A stretch of DNA of 59,277 nt, taken from Nitrospirota bacterium (lineage in GTDB: Bacteria > Nitrospirota > Nitrospiria > SBBL01 > JAADHI01). The stretch lies in NCBI GenBank assembly GCA_029261195.1, contig JAJDBU010000036.1, positions 70,087-129,363 on the forward strand. Direction: 5' to 3'. The position numbers and the translations under genes are program-made. Positions 1 through 8,552 of the stretch are shown here, one piece after another. The notes under the pieces were generated by a model that saw only the letters and a list, made by a program, of their open reading frames with translations, did not search any database and was not told where the DNA came from. The number at the start of each line of letters is the position of its first letter. The stretch's first letter is position 1.

Positions 1-869
1 ATGTCAGCAGGCAAGTCCTTGATCGCAACTTTCAAGTTCTCCGTCATTACGGCTCTGGGTCCCATCTCTTCAATCCTCTTGATCAGGGATTTCGCCTTTT
101 CCCCTTCCTTTTCTCGCCAGCACGCATCGTCAAGACAACGCCCCAGTCCGGAGGTCTCCCGGGCAAAGAGTTCAGGTTGACCCGCGCTGTTGTGTGAACA
201 GTTCAGACAGTCAGCGGTTTCAAAGAACGCGGTCTGGAGGTTTCTGTTGTTTTGCAAGGTCAGGAGGTTTGACAGCTGAATGCCGTTTAATTGCTGTTCT
301 TCCACCGTTGTGAGAATTGAGTTTTGTCGCTCCGGTGGAAGGCAAGCGAGCTGTTCAGCGACAGTCAGGCTGATAGTACCGCTTAACAACTTGTCGCGAA
401 CCAATGATTCCAGCCGTGACAGTTGAAGTCGGCGCCGGATATAAGCCGCGCTCCGATTCAGGTAGGCGGAGAGATCTTCAATGGATCGGCTTGCAAGAAG
501 CCGCTCAAAGGTTTCCGCCTCTTCGACCGGTGAAAGATCGACTCTCTGAAGGTTTTCGGATAGTAGAATCGCCGCAATCTGCTCAGAGTCCAAATCAGTC
601 CGTACACGGGCGGGGATGGTCTCGAAGCCTAAGGCTTTACTTGCGAGAAGCCGTCTGCTTCCCGCAAGACGGTAATACCCTCCTTCAGGCCTTTGCGTTA
701 CGGTGATCGGGTGGATTAAGCCGATCTTCCCGATATTGTTTTTCAATTCCAGAAGAGATTCGGGATTGATGTAAGTCCTCGGTTCCTTCGGATGGTCATA
801 GATTTGATTGACCGGGATATCTCTGATTTCCATCTTTTCTGTTTGTTTTATTTCGCTTGTCTGTTCCAT
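1..869 (-). CDS. ParB-like partition protein, C-terminal end outside window
   Basis: Partial gene: 289 codons from an ATG at 869 run off the left edge without a stop. The ParB/Spo0J nuclease domain covers about residues 12-110, with the GSRR box at 70-73 and the family sequence SENLQR..DLSPVEEA at 104-118. A helix-turn-helix region follows at about 125-165. A later stretch (about 215-255) has paired cysteines (CLNC, then CLDDACW), as in ParB-like proteins of plasmids and integrative elements. The family binds DNA and acts in segregation or regulation; a ParA partner, if present, would lie left of the window. It is the most distal visible gene of the leftward series. Confidence 0.85.
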   Translation of the reverse strand, partial: MEQTSEIKQTEKMEIRDIPVNQIYDHPKEPRTYINPESLLELKNNIGKIGLIHPITVTQRPEGGYYRLAGSRRLLASKALGFETIPARVRTDLDSEQIAAILLSENLQRVDLSPVEEAETFERLLASRSIEDLSAYLNRSAAYIRRRLQLSRLESLVRDKLLSGTISLTVAEQLACLPPERQNSILTTVEEQQLNGIQLSNLLTLQNNRNLQTAFFETADCLNCSHNSAGQPELFARETSGLGRCLDDACWREKEGEKAKSLIKRIEEMGPRAVMTENLKVAIKDLPAD

Positions 870-924
870 GTTGTCCTCAATATTGATTCGATTATTTTGT
901 CTGCCGTCATCTAATGAGGGCCGC

Positions 925-2094
925 TCATCGTTCTTCCGGATAGCAGATGGTCACCTTCCAGCCGTCGGGATGTCTTTCAGGGATGCCCCAGATTTCTCCT
1001 GTTGGATGTTGGACCTTGATAATGCCGGATGTTCCCTGCATGAAGGCCTTCTGTACGGCAGCGGCAATCTGATTGATTTCCGCCAGACCTGCCACGGTTC
1101 TTGTCGTGACATAGTCCGCGTACCTTGGTGCTTGTTTGTGGTTCCGGTAGGCATCCGGAATGGGGCAATTTTTCAGACGTAAAAACCGGAGCATGAATTC
1201 GGTTCCCCAGTCGCCGCATTGACCGCAGTAGGCCCTCCCCGCTACGTCATCGCAGGAGGCGAGAAAGGTGGAAGCCTCATCAAGTGTTGTCGGGTCTTTG
1301 CCGTAACAATTTGCACAATTCGGGCAGATGGGATGCGTGCATGAGGGGCAGATCAATAGCTCCGTTTTCGGGATCGGATTTGGATATTTCGGGCGACCTC
1401 CGCAGATTTCACATGCAAAGCCTTTAATCCGGATTAAGGAAAGTACCGCCTCCTTTTCTAGTCTCGAAGCCTCGTTATAGAGGCTGTTAATTTTTTCATC
1501 GGCGGCCCGCTCCAGGTCGTCTTTCGGGGGAGGTGAACCGACATACCGGTTCGTTGTTTTTGTCAGGCGGTTTGCTTCATCCATCAATTCGGAGATTTTA
1601 TTGGCAATCTCTGCCGGGATCTGCCGCTCGTTTTTGTGCTCCATGTATCGGCCGTTGTCATTTCTGCTTGGAAAGGTAATCAGCTTGAAAAAGAGGGCGA
1701 TTTCCGCATCATCATCCGGATCAATATGATCCAGATAGAGCGGGACAGAGACCCCGTTTTTCCCCTTGGTAAATGTCTCGAACTGGAATCTTGTCTCTTC
1801 TTCCGCGTACTTTTCTCTGAGTGCCTCTTCCCGGTCGGGGATGGGATTCTGTAATAACCATGTTGCAAGGTCGTCGCATTCGACGTGTTCTTTCATCTCA
1901 CGCCAGGTTAGGGCTGAGAGGTCTTTCTCAAGCCAGTCTATAAAAGAGCTTCGGGATGCCTTTCCGACCTCTGATTCCTCGAAGTAGTACTTGCTTTCTC
2001 GGGCGAATATTTCATTGAAGTGATGTTCTTCAAGCGCCCCGTATAGGTTGGCACCCGACTGCCCTGTCAGTTCATAAATAAATTTCACATCCAT
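925..2094 (-). CDS. cysteine-rich protein of unknown function
   Basis: 389 residues, ATG at 2094 with a good ribosome binding site (AAGGAG, 7 bases before). I do not recognise the family. The N-terminal third is acidic and charged. The middle holds a basic/acidic helical stretch (about 160-225). Residues about 228-300 contain a dense set of CxxC/CxxH pairs (CEICG, CPSC, CPNC, CGQCG) that should bind at least two zinc ions. The C-terminus (about 340-389) looks like a small separate domain. It follows the DNA methyltransferase gene and precedes ParB, so a DNA-related role is possible but is only inferred from position. Confidence 0.7.
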   Translation of the reverse strand: MDVKFIYELTGQSGANLYGALEEHHFNEIFARESKYYFEESEVGKASRSSFIDWLEKDLSALTWREMKEHVECDDLATWLLQNPIPDREEALREKYAEEETRFQFETFTKGKNGVSVPLYLDHIDPDDDAEIALFFKLITFPSRNDNGRYMEHKNERQIPAEIANKISELMDEANRLTKTTNRYVGSPPPKDDLERAADEKINSLYNEASRLEKEAVLSLIRIKGFACEICGGRPKYPNPIPKTELLICPSCTHPICPNCANCYGKDPTTLDEASTFLASCDDVAGRAYCGQCGDWGTEFMLRFLRLKNCPIPDAYRNHKQAPRYADYVTTRTVAGLAEINQIAAAVQKAFMQGTSGIIKVQHPTGEIWGIPERHPDGWKVTICYPEER

Positions 2095-2126
2095 GTCGTT
2101 CTCCTTAATCCTCGATTTGAAAACAG

Positions 2127-2162
2127 GAAGGCCCTCAACAGATGTGTCCGAAGAGGGCCTTC
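2127..2162 (-). terminator. terminator-like hairpin before the 2094 gene
   Basis: A perfect 10-bp stem (GAAGGCCCTC with GAGGGCCTTC) whose leftward transcript continues CCTGTTTTC. It lies about 90 bases after the methyltransferase stop but only about 32 bases before the next start codon, so it may act as a leader attenuator rather than a simple end of transcription. Confidence 0.7.
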
Positions 2163-2252
2163 TAAAGTTGTTTCTGTTTTTTATTTTTCTTTGCTTCTAT
2201 GTCTCCTAGCTTCTAGACACTCATGCGTCGTGAGAGCCTTCTATCCCGCCTT

Positions 2253-4832
2253 TTAGGAAACAAGTTGGAGACTCCGGATCTTCCTAACCGGTCTGGCAGG
2301 TCCTTTTAGAATCTCCATTCCCTTTCGGAAATCTTTTGAGAGTGCATCCGTCTTCTCCAAAAGATTCCGGGTCTTAAGCGGCGTGACAGTTGTCTCGTTA
2401 AAATGTTGCAGGTAATGCAGGTACTTCTTCTGCTTTTCCAGAAGATCAAGCCCTTCCATCCCTTGATTGATTTTTGTTATTTCGCCCGCATCCTGCTGAA
2501 GGATGGACAGCATAAGTTGTGCGATTGCGGTACAGATGGGATTTTCAGAAAGGAGCAATTGGGCTGCCTTCTCTTTTCCTGGAAGATCCCCTGCGAGCAG
2601 GGAACTAAACCATCCCTCTCCGATGTAAGACTTCATCAGGCCTTCGGCTTCCAGACTGATTTGGTTAAACATCGGGATATTCTTGTTGAGATCGGAGGAT
2701 CTACGCTGTAGTTGCTGACAAACCTGTTTCTGTTCGATCTCTGGAAAGGTTTCCAGAACACCGCAGATTTCTCTCTCATTGAGCATATAGAGTGAAAACG
2801 GATAGGGAATGTGGCCTAAGACCGGGTGATCCGTCGTAAAACAGACGCCGTTGTATGGACCGACGATTCGGGTCAAGGCCGCATTCGCCCGGATCGGGTG
2901 GATCGCCGAGAGGAGATAAAACCGGGAATGGAAACGATTGGAGGTCGCCAGGATTGACCGGAACACCTTTTTAAAAGTGTTCCCCGGTTCGGAAGTTTGA
3001 CTTCTCTTGAGTCGATGATTCATGAAGTATTTTATCAAGAGGTTTTTCCTCAGAGAGACCCCGACAGACGGCTGAAGGGGGATCTTCCATCGCTTCTCAA
3101 GTGCAGCGATCCAGCCGGAGAGCTTTTCAAAGGATGCAATCTGGTGAAAGCGCTTTGCCTGGATCTCCTTTAGAAGTTTTTGGTAGCGATCCGCGCCGGT
3201 CGCGTCGTATCGCCGCCTGGCCACCTGGATTTCTGATTCGATAACAGCTTTGATCGCCTCCTGGTGTTGTAGGAAGATTCGGAGCAGATTGGCGGATTGG
3301 AGCATCTGCATCGACGGCCCCAAGATCTGACGATCCAAGGTGTCCCATTGATCTGCATTGAGACAATGACTGACAAAAGCAGGAAGATCTGCGACTTTGA
3401 GATGAAGGATGTCGCAGTCTGAAAAGGGAGATTCCTTTCCATTTGCGACCCTGCCAGAAATCAGCACATTGATCGAGATGAAACATTCTGCTTTGACCTG
3501 GCTTTTCTCTGAGATTTTTTCCCCGTCAAAGACATAGGCCGGCATGGAGATCGGCATCAGCGCAGCGTCATTGAAAGAAAAGGGCTGTCCTGAGATCGCC
3601 AGGATCATCACCGGATGACTGACCAGACCTCCGGCATGTCTCACTCTCTTGAAATTCCTCGATCTTGAAGACGTAATGAGGAACGAAATCCCCCCTTCCC
3701 TCAGCTTCAAAGGCAGGATCTTTCGTGTAAAAGCGGTCAGAGAGATTCCTTGCGATGTACCTGTTAAACCGAGTCGCTTGAATTCTCTTTTTTGCGCCTT
3801 CTTCGCCTGGTCGAAAATATAGGGCGGATTGGCAATGAGCAGATCGAATTGATGATCCGGAAGTGCCTGATGCAAATCAAAGGCGTGATGTTTGAATACG
3901 GCGCAGTTACTTGCCGCAGTGATCACCCTGCCTTCTTCACAGGCAGTTGCTATCGCAGCAGGATCGACTTTTGTCGTCAGTTCCGTCACTTCTGCCGAGA
4001 TCGGATTGAGGTCATTTGTGAAGATCAGGAAGCCGGGCCGATGGATGAGGGGACGGATCAGACTCCCTTTTCCGACATTCGGTTCCAGGATGTTAATCTC
4101 CTGCCCGGAGATTGCGGTCATCGGGATGAGACGAAGCAGGTGTTGAAAGATCTCAGGAGAGTAATAGGCCCCGTTCCCCTCATCCGAGCTGAGTGATCGT
4201 TTTGCGGATGACTGGGGGTCTCTCTTTGTTTCTTCATCGATTTCGGAAAGCATCTGAAGAAACCTTTCCATGCGCGTCGCGCTGATTTCACCGGAGGACA
4301 GCTCCTTGAGCTGAGACATTAAAGATTCTGCGAGCGGCCTCACGGAGAAGGGGAAGTCGCCTTCAAGATAGGCGTGGAGTCCCGCGAAGAGGAGTTGCCT
4401 CTGCTCTGCGGGTGTTTGGTTATCCCGGATAAATGAGAGCTGGGCCTGTACCAGATTGCTGCTGACCGGAAGTCCGCCTTCCCCTGAATAGCGGCAGTAA
4501 AGGGATTGCTGTAGCGCAGCGATTTCCCGCCACTTTCCCGCCAAAGAAGGGCTTGGATGACCTCGTGTCTCTGCAATCAGCTTGTTTAGTCGGGATCGGA
4601 ATGCGAAGAGGTCACCGACGCTGTCGATATATTGTTCGGCCCGATCTTCCGTCCCTGAAAACGAAGTCAGCCATGATGAGGGATAGACCGGATAGGAGAG
4701 GAAATTGAATGTTGCTTCCGTTTCCTCTGGAGAATCCTTTTCATGAAGGAATAAGTCGAGAGGAGTATTGTTTATCGGTTGGTCTTCAAAAAACGAAAAC
4801 AAGTCGAGCTGATTTGGATTATTTTGTCCCAT
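2253..4832 (-). CDS. adenine-specific DNA methyltransferase-like protein
   Basis: 859 residues, ATG at 4832 preceded by AAAGGAGCTT. The core is a Rossmann-fold methyltransferase: an SAM-binding motif I-like segment (ILEPNVGKGSLI, about 248-259) and the catalytic NPPY tetrapeptide (about 335-338) of N6-adenine or N4-cytosine amino-methylases. The ~200 residues before the core and ~450 after it are helical and not assigned. No restriction endonuclease gene is adjacent. The neighbours are a GHKL ATPase upstream and a zinc-rich protein downstream, so it could be an orphan epigenetic enzyme or part of a larger DNA-processing module. The methylase call is firm; the target sequence is unknown. Confidence 0.8.
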   Translation of the reverse strand: MGQNNPNQLDLFSFFEDQPINNTPLDLFLHEKDSPEETEATFNFLSYPVYPSSWLTSFSGTEDRAEQYIDSVGDLFAFRSRLNKLIAETRGHPSPSLAGKWREIAALQQSLYCRYSGEGGLPVSSNLVQAQLSFIRDNQTPAEQRQLLFAGLHAYLEGDFPFSVRPLAESLMSQLKELSSGEISATRMERFLQMLSEIDEETKRDPQSSAKRSLSSDEGNGAYYSPEIFQHLLRLIPMTAISGQEINILEPNVGKGSLIRPLIHRPGFLIFTNDLNPISAEVTELTTKVDPAAIATACEEGRVITAASNCAVFKHHAFDLHQALPDHQFDLLIANPPYIFDQAKKAQKREFKRLGLTGTSQGISLTAFTRKILPLKLREGGISFLITSSRSRNFKRVRHAGGLVSHPVMILAISGQPFSFNDAALMPISMPAYVFDGEKISEKSQVKAECFISINVLISGRVANGKESPFSDCDILHLKVADLPAFVSHCLNADQWDTLDRQILGPSMQMLQSANLLRIFLQHQEAIKAVIESEIQVARRRYDATGADRYQKLLKEIQAKRFHQIASFEKLSGWIAALEKRWKIPLQPSVGVSLRKNLLIKYFMNHRLKRSQTSEPGNTFKKVFRSILATSNRFHSRFYLLSAIHPIRANAALTRIVGPYNGVCFTTDHPVLGHIPYPFSLYMLNEREICGVLETFPEIEQKQVCQQLQRRSSDLNKNIPMFNQISLEAEGLMKSYIGEGWFSSLLAGDLPGKEKAAQLLLSENPICTAIAQLMLSILQQDAGEITKINQGMEGLDLLEKQKKYLHYLQHFNETTVTPLKTRNLLEKTDALSKDFRKGMEILKGPARPVRKIRSLQLVS

Positions 4833-4868
4833 AAGCTCCTTTCATTTCATATGACTTGGATAAAAAGC

Positions 4869-4898
4869 GGCCCTCGACGGATTGCTCCGAAGAGGGCC
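4869..4898 (-). terminator. terminator-like hairpin before the methyltransferase gene
   Basis: Stem GGCCCTC/GAGGGCC with a further CGG/CCG inner pairing, followed leftwards by GCTTTTTATCC. The 3' arm ends about 36 bases before the ATG at 4832. The 5' arm and loop (GGCCCTCTTCGGA on the transcribed strand) are the same as in the hairpin at 2127-2162. Confidence 0.75.
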
Positions 4899-4930
4899 TT
4901 TTTGATTCAAGTGCGCTTAAGTTGATGAAC

Positions 4931-6586
4931 TCAGGAAACGCGCGAGACGTCGATCTTTCCATTCTCAGCGCTCACTGAGAAACGATGACCATTGAGTGCC
5001 TCAGTATAATTGAGGATCGCGCTTGCGATGAGTTCGCACAAATCTCCTTTTAGAAAGGCAAGAGAGGCCCGAAAGCTTTCCATTACATTTTCGTAATAGG
5101 ATTCATCAAAGTCTCCACCATCTGTCCGGAAATAAAAGACCTGATCAATCGGATAGTTGTGATAGAGCGGCTGATCAATGATCCAAAAGGTGTCATCTAA
5201 AAAGACATCCTCCATGACTTCTTTTGTGCCGTGTCCCTCCAGATCCAGGTAAAACCGTTTGCAAAGAATGACTTTTTTCCCCCACCAACTCCCCTCAGCA
5301 AGGTGGTCTTCTTTCTTGACGGAGACAGACACTCTTCTCCTGAAGAATACGTCGAACGATTCACCGGACGATGTTTTGGAAAACCAGTGCTCCGGGTCAT
5401 TCCAGCTTCTGAGCACCGGGATTTTAAAGAGATAGGCTGCAAAGAGATGATTGATCGTTTTCTCATCAAAATAGATTTCATCCCAGTCTCTGATAAATCG
5501 GATTCCGTTTTCAGGTGTCGGAGCTTCTTGTTCGTTCAGGTGGTTAAAACTGTCATCGATCTCTTCATCCTCGTAATGCAGCAGATAAGGCGGATCGTTT
5601 AGACAATGCCAACGGTCTCCCGGAATAGGGATTGACCGGATCGGCTCGTAACAGTGCCAGGCAAGGAGGGTATCGAAATGTTTTGCGCCCTCTCCTTGTG
5701 AGACAATATGGACCACGGCGGCATTTCTGAGATTTGATTGAAGTACCTCGATTTTTTTCGATGTCTCTTTAGAGTTGTACAATGTGTTCCGGTCCGGAAC
5801 TCGGACTCGCCATTGATCCGGATGGAGATGCATGTGTACCCGCATCCCTGTCCGGTCAAAGTTCGGCCAGGGATAGACCCGACTTGCTTGCTCTGAAATA
5901 TTGAAACCCTGGAGAAAAGTTTTCCCTTCTTTGTAGGCGATAGGAGGTTTGGGATCTAATTCGACAAGCGCCACCCCTCCGCTCAGATCGAAACGCAGTC
6001 CCTGCCAGACGTCCAATGCATAAGGCCGTTGCAGTTCAATACCGTTCAGGAAAACAGGCACTGGAAATCCGCAAATGATTTTTTCAATAAGGACGCGGAC
6101 ACCGTCCTTTTCCGAATCGTTTGAAGTGATGAGCGCTTCTTTGAGCCTGATGATAATCGTGGTTCCGGTTCGTGTTTGGTCCGGTTCCGACTGGACAGGC
6201 TCTCCTTTCAGCAGCTTTTCTGTCTCGATTGTAAGGTGTTGACGATTTGACCGGATCTCGACCTCTGTGGCTGCATAAAGTGTGGCATAGCATCCCAATC
6301 CAAAAGGGTTCTCTTTTTCAATTGTCTCTTGTTCCCACCCTGAATCGCCCAGGGTTAACAAGGTCTGGAAGTCCGGGATGCCGCAACCGTCATCTGAAAT
6401 TTGCAAATAATGCAGATCAGAAGGATCGGTCGTTAACTTGATCTTGGATGCCCCGGCTCTTCTGGCGTTTTGAAGCAGTTCCCGAATCCAGATCTTCTCG
6501 CCTGAAAAAACTTCTCCAAAATTCTTTAAAAGCCCGGAGAAATTGACATCAACGTGCAGATGTTTTTTTGTATGCTTATTGCTCAT
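4931..6586 (-). CDS. GHKL (Hsp90-like) ATPase of unknown role
   Basis: 551 residues, ATG at 6586 with TAGGAG nearby. The N-terminal ~200 residues are a Bergerat-fold ATPase: N box (ELLQNARRAG, about 37), G1 box (DDGCGIPD, about 67) and G2 box (NPFGLGCYATLYAA, about 99). The arrangement resembles Hsp90 and related plasmid-borne ATP-binding proteins; no histidine phospho-acceptor or Hsp90 middle domain is evident. The rest (about 200-551) is unassigned. It is not the housekeeping HtpG, which is separately encoded at 30,540-32,393. Paired with the downstream methyltransferase, it may work on DNA or protein complexes of the element; that is inference. Confidence 0.75.
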   Translation of the reverse strand: MSNKHTKKHLHVDVNFSGLLKNFGEVFSGEKIWIRELLQNARRAGASKIKLTTDPSDLHYLQISDDGCGIPDFQTLLTLGDSGWEQETIEKENPFGLGCYATLYAATEVEIRSNRQHLTIETEKLLKGEPVQSEPDQTRTGTTIIIRLKEALITSNDSEKDGVRVLIEKIICGFPVPVFLNGIELQRPYALDVWQGLRFDLSGGVALVELDPKPPIAYKEGKTFLQGFNISEQASRVYPWPNFDRTGMRVHMHLHPDQWRVRVPDRNTLYNSKETSKKIEVLQSNLRNAAVVHIVSQGEGAKHFDTLLAWHCYEPIRSIPIPGDRWHCLNDPPYLLHYEDEEIDDSFNHLNEQEAPTPENGIRFIRDWDEIYFDEKTINHLFAAYLFKIPVLRSWNDPEHWFSKTSSGESFDVFFRRRVSVSVKKEDHLAEGSWWGKKVILCKRFYLDLEGHGTKEVMEDVFLDDTFWIIDQPLYHNYPIDQVFYFRTDGGDFDESYYENVMESFRASLAFLKGDLCELIASAILNYTEALNGHRFSVSAENGKIDVSRVS

Positions 6587-6607
6587 ATGATGCTCCTATA
6601 ATAAAAA

Positions 6608-6638
6608 GGGGGAAATAGATTCAGATCTATCTCCCCCC
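6608..6638 (-). terminator. terminator-like hairpin directly before the GHKL ATPase RBS
   Basis: 13-bp stem with one wobble pair (GGGGGAAATAGAT against ATCTATCTCCCCC), then TTTTTATTA and at once the ribosome binding site. Only about 21 bases separate the stem from the ATG at 6586, leaving no room for a promoter between hairpin and gene. Confidence 0.75.
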
Positions 6639-6681
6639 TTCTTACTTTTTATGGTGTCTTCGTTTTTTTTGGTTTTCTAGC

Positions 6682-6948
6682 CTAAAATCGCTGGATCTGA
6701 TTCTTGACCCAGACCTCCATGAGATGCGCTTCCAGCCAGATTCTTTCTGCTGCAAGGGCTTCAGAGCGTTTCGTGTACGGGCCAAGGAGCGGTCCGCCTA
6801 CAGGGGAAAGGTCGGCCTGCCATACGCCTTTTTTAGTCGGTTCGACGTGTGAGGCCCGGCGGTGCGAAAGCGTTCCGAGATCACTCAGATCAAACACCTC
6901 CGTGTAGATCGTGAAGGCCTTGCCCTCAGGCAGAAAGGCGATCTTCAT
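6682..6948 (-). CDS. small protein of unknown function
   Basis: 88 residues. Its start at 6948 lies inside the end of the upstream gene (23-base overlap), which suggests translational coupling. The sequence is mixed alpha/beta with no signal peptide, membrane segment or cysteines, and I recognise no family. The second half (PYTKRSEALAAERIWLEAHL, about 58-77) reads as an amphipathic helix. Coupling to the DUF3150-like gene suggests a shared function. Confidence 0.6.
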   Translation of the reverse strand: MKIAFLPEGKAFTIYTEVFDLSDLGTLSHRRASHVEPTKKGVWQADLSPVGGPLLGPYTKRSEALAAERIWLEAHLMEVWVKNQIQRF

Positions 6949-7825
6949 GTGATTTCTCCAGGGAGGGAACTAATCGGATCTTTCTTTTAGGCCGGTCGAT
7001 CATCATGCCGTCGAGGGTATCTTGGACAGAAGCGATGTTTTTTGAGATCTCCTTGCGGATGCCAAGATCGGAGCGAAGGGCATTCGGATCAACGCCAGAG
7101 AGGATGGCCCGGCAACGTTCCACCTGCACTGCCAGTTCGGCATCGTCACTGATATTCAGCTTTTCGAAGTCGCTCAAGAAATTTCTAATGTTGTCGACCA
7201 TAGAGTCACGGAAGATCTTCTTCTCTCCTGAGAGCCGGTCGACCATGTGATCCACCAGTTCTGCGAAGCGGACCCGCAGAGTTGTGACCGCCATTTCCTG
7301 AAATTCTCTGATCGTTTGTTGAAAGTTCTCTTTTTCACGGTTGTAGATTTCGGGTGTTAAGACTCCATTTTTTCCTGGGGCATCAATCACCAGGAAACGC
7401 CAGGCAAAGGAAAACTTAGCTAGGATATCGCTCGGATAGTCATTTCGGTTGAAAAGCCCGTTTAAGCGGAGTTTAGCTTTGTTCATGAAGAGATCGTAAT
7501 TCCCGGCAAACTCTGTGACCTTATTTCCAAAGACCTTTTGATAGCCCTGAAAGGTTTCGTCCACCTCAGTCAGAAGTGACTTGGGAATAAACAGGACGCC
7601 CGGTATCGGAAAGGGAAGCGTCTTGTTGTAAAGAAAGGTTCGGGCCTGATGCCGGACTTCTTCGACCGGCTTGAGACAGCTCCGGTCGACCAGATATTTC
7701 GTTGCCCGGATGAGCGAGGGATCGGCATCAACCTGAAGTAGGGTGGAGGGAAGTTTAATCTTTCCACCCCAGATGCTGACACTCAACTGCACAAGGCAGC
7801 CATTTTCAAATAGTTTCATGTTCAT
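6926..7825 (-). CDS. DUF3150-like plasmid/ICE protein
   Basis: 299 residues, ATG at 7825 with GGAG six bases before. The opening (SVSIWGGKIKL) and long helical body match my recollection of the DUF3150 family, found on plasmids and integrative elements, often near AAA ATPases. Residues about 150-290 are strongly helical and charged and may form coiled coils. No catalytic motif is visible. It sits in a tight leftward run with the Ycf46-like ATPase, Ycf35-like and DUF2997 proteins, so it may be a structural partner of that ATPase. Family name moderately sure, function unknown. Confidence 0.6.
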   Translation of the reverse strand: MNMKLFENGCLVQLSVSIWGGKIKLPSTLLQVDADPSLIRATKYLVDRSCLKPVEEVRHQARTFLYNKTLPFPIPGVLFIPKSLLTEVDETFQGYQKVFGNKVTEFAGNYDLFMNKAKLRLNGLFNRNDYPSDILAKFSFAWRFLVIDAPGKNGVLTPEIYNREKENFQQTIREFQEMAVTTLRVRFAELVDHMVDRLSGEKKIFRDSMVDNIRNFLSDFEKLNISDDAELAVQVERCRAILSGVDPNALRSDLGIRKEISKNIASVQDTLDGMMIDRPKRKIRLVPSLEKSHEDRLSA

Positions 7826-7889
7826 TTCTCCATGTTTTGGATCGAATTTTTTGTTTTTGAATTGGATCGATTTGTAATGATTCGGTTCA

Positions 7890-8081
7890 TCAATCCTGTT
7901 TTTGTTGAAGCTGGTTCTCGGTCTTGTTTTGATAGTAGGCGCTGGTCAATGTTCGGCCTGCTATTGATCCGAGTGCTTTTTCGATAAAAGCAGTGGCCGT
8001 TTTGCAGGTCTTTCCGGAAAAGCCTTCCGCCTTGATCTCTACATCTCCATCGGCATCAATCGTGATCTGGATCTGCTTCAT
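7890..8081 (-). CDS. DUF2997 protein
   Basis: 63 residues. The start at 8081 overlaps the stop of the DUF1257 gene by four bases (ATGA type), so the two are translationally coupled. The opening (MKQIQITIDADGDVEIKAEG) followed by FSGKTC is typical of DUF2997, which in cyanobacteria and phages lies next to DUF1257/Ycf35. No enzymatic residues are evident; the family has no known activity. The C-terminus is Gln-rich and probably disordered. Confidence 0.75.
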   Translation of the reverse strand: MKQIQITIDADGDVEIKAEGFSGKTCKTATAFIEKALGSIAGRTLTSAYYQNKTENQLQQKQD

Positions 8082-8515
8082 ACGACACCTCCTCCGAGTG
8101 AGACCTTCAGGGTGATTGCCCCACTTTTATGGCTTGTTTCGTAGAGGGAGTAGCCCTTGCGACGGGCTTCCGACTTGGTCTTTTCAATGCCGTAGGCCTG
8201 CTTCAGCAGACCGGCTCCTTTCCCGATGACCTGCTCTAAACCACCCGACTTCCAACTGTCCCAGAGAAGGCGGTAGCGATTATTCTCCTTGAGAATCCCG
8301 ATCTCGTAAGACGCTCGCGGTACCTTGATCGCGTGATCGCACTTTCCAAGATTCTCCAAGATGATCCCTTCAGGAAGCGGCTCATTCCCGATACGTTTCC
8401 CATACCATTGATATGTAAGTTGGTTTTCAATAAATTGAAGGTTTAGGCGTTTGCAGGCCGCTTTGAGGGCCGTAAGATCTGTAACCTCAATCTCAATCTT
8501 TGTGATATGTGACAT
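8078..8515 (-). CDS. Ycf35-like (DUF1257) protein
   Basis: 145 residues from the ATG at 8515, chosen over an upstream start at 8578 because AGGAGAAACAGC precedes it and MSHITKIEIEV is the usual family beginning. DUF1257 is the Ycf35 family of chloroplasts and cyanobacteria, of unknown activity. Here it lies between a Ycf46-like ATPase gene and a DUF2997 gene. The C-terminus (GYSLYETSHKSGAITLKVSL, about 120-139) is the conserved family tail. It is probably a partner of the ATPase, by gene order. Confidence 0.8.
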   Translation of the reverse strand: MSHITKIEIEVTDLTALKAACKRLNLQFIENQLTYQWYGKRIGNEPLPEGIILENLGKCDHAIKVPRASYEIGILKENNRYRLLWDSWKSGGLEQVIGKGAGLLKQAYGIEKTKSEARRKGYSLYETSHKSGAITLKVSLGGGVV

Positions 8516-8552
8516 GCTGTTTCTCCTGTTTTCTCTTTTGAAAAAGATCCGA

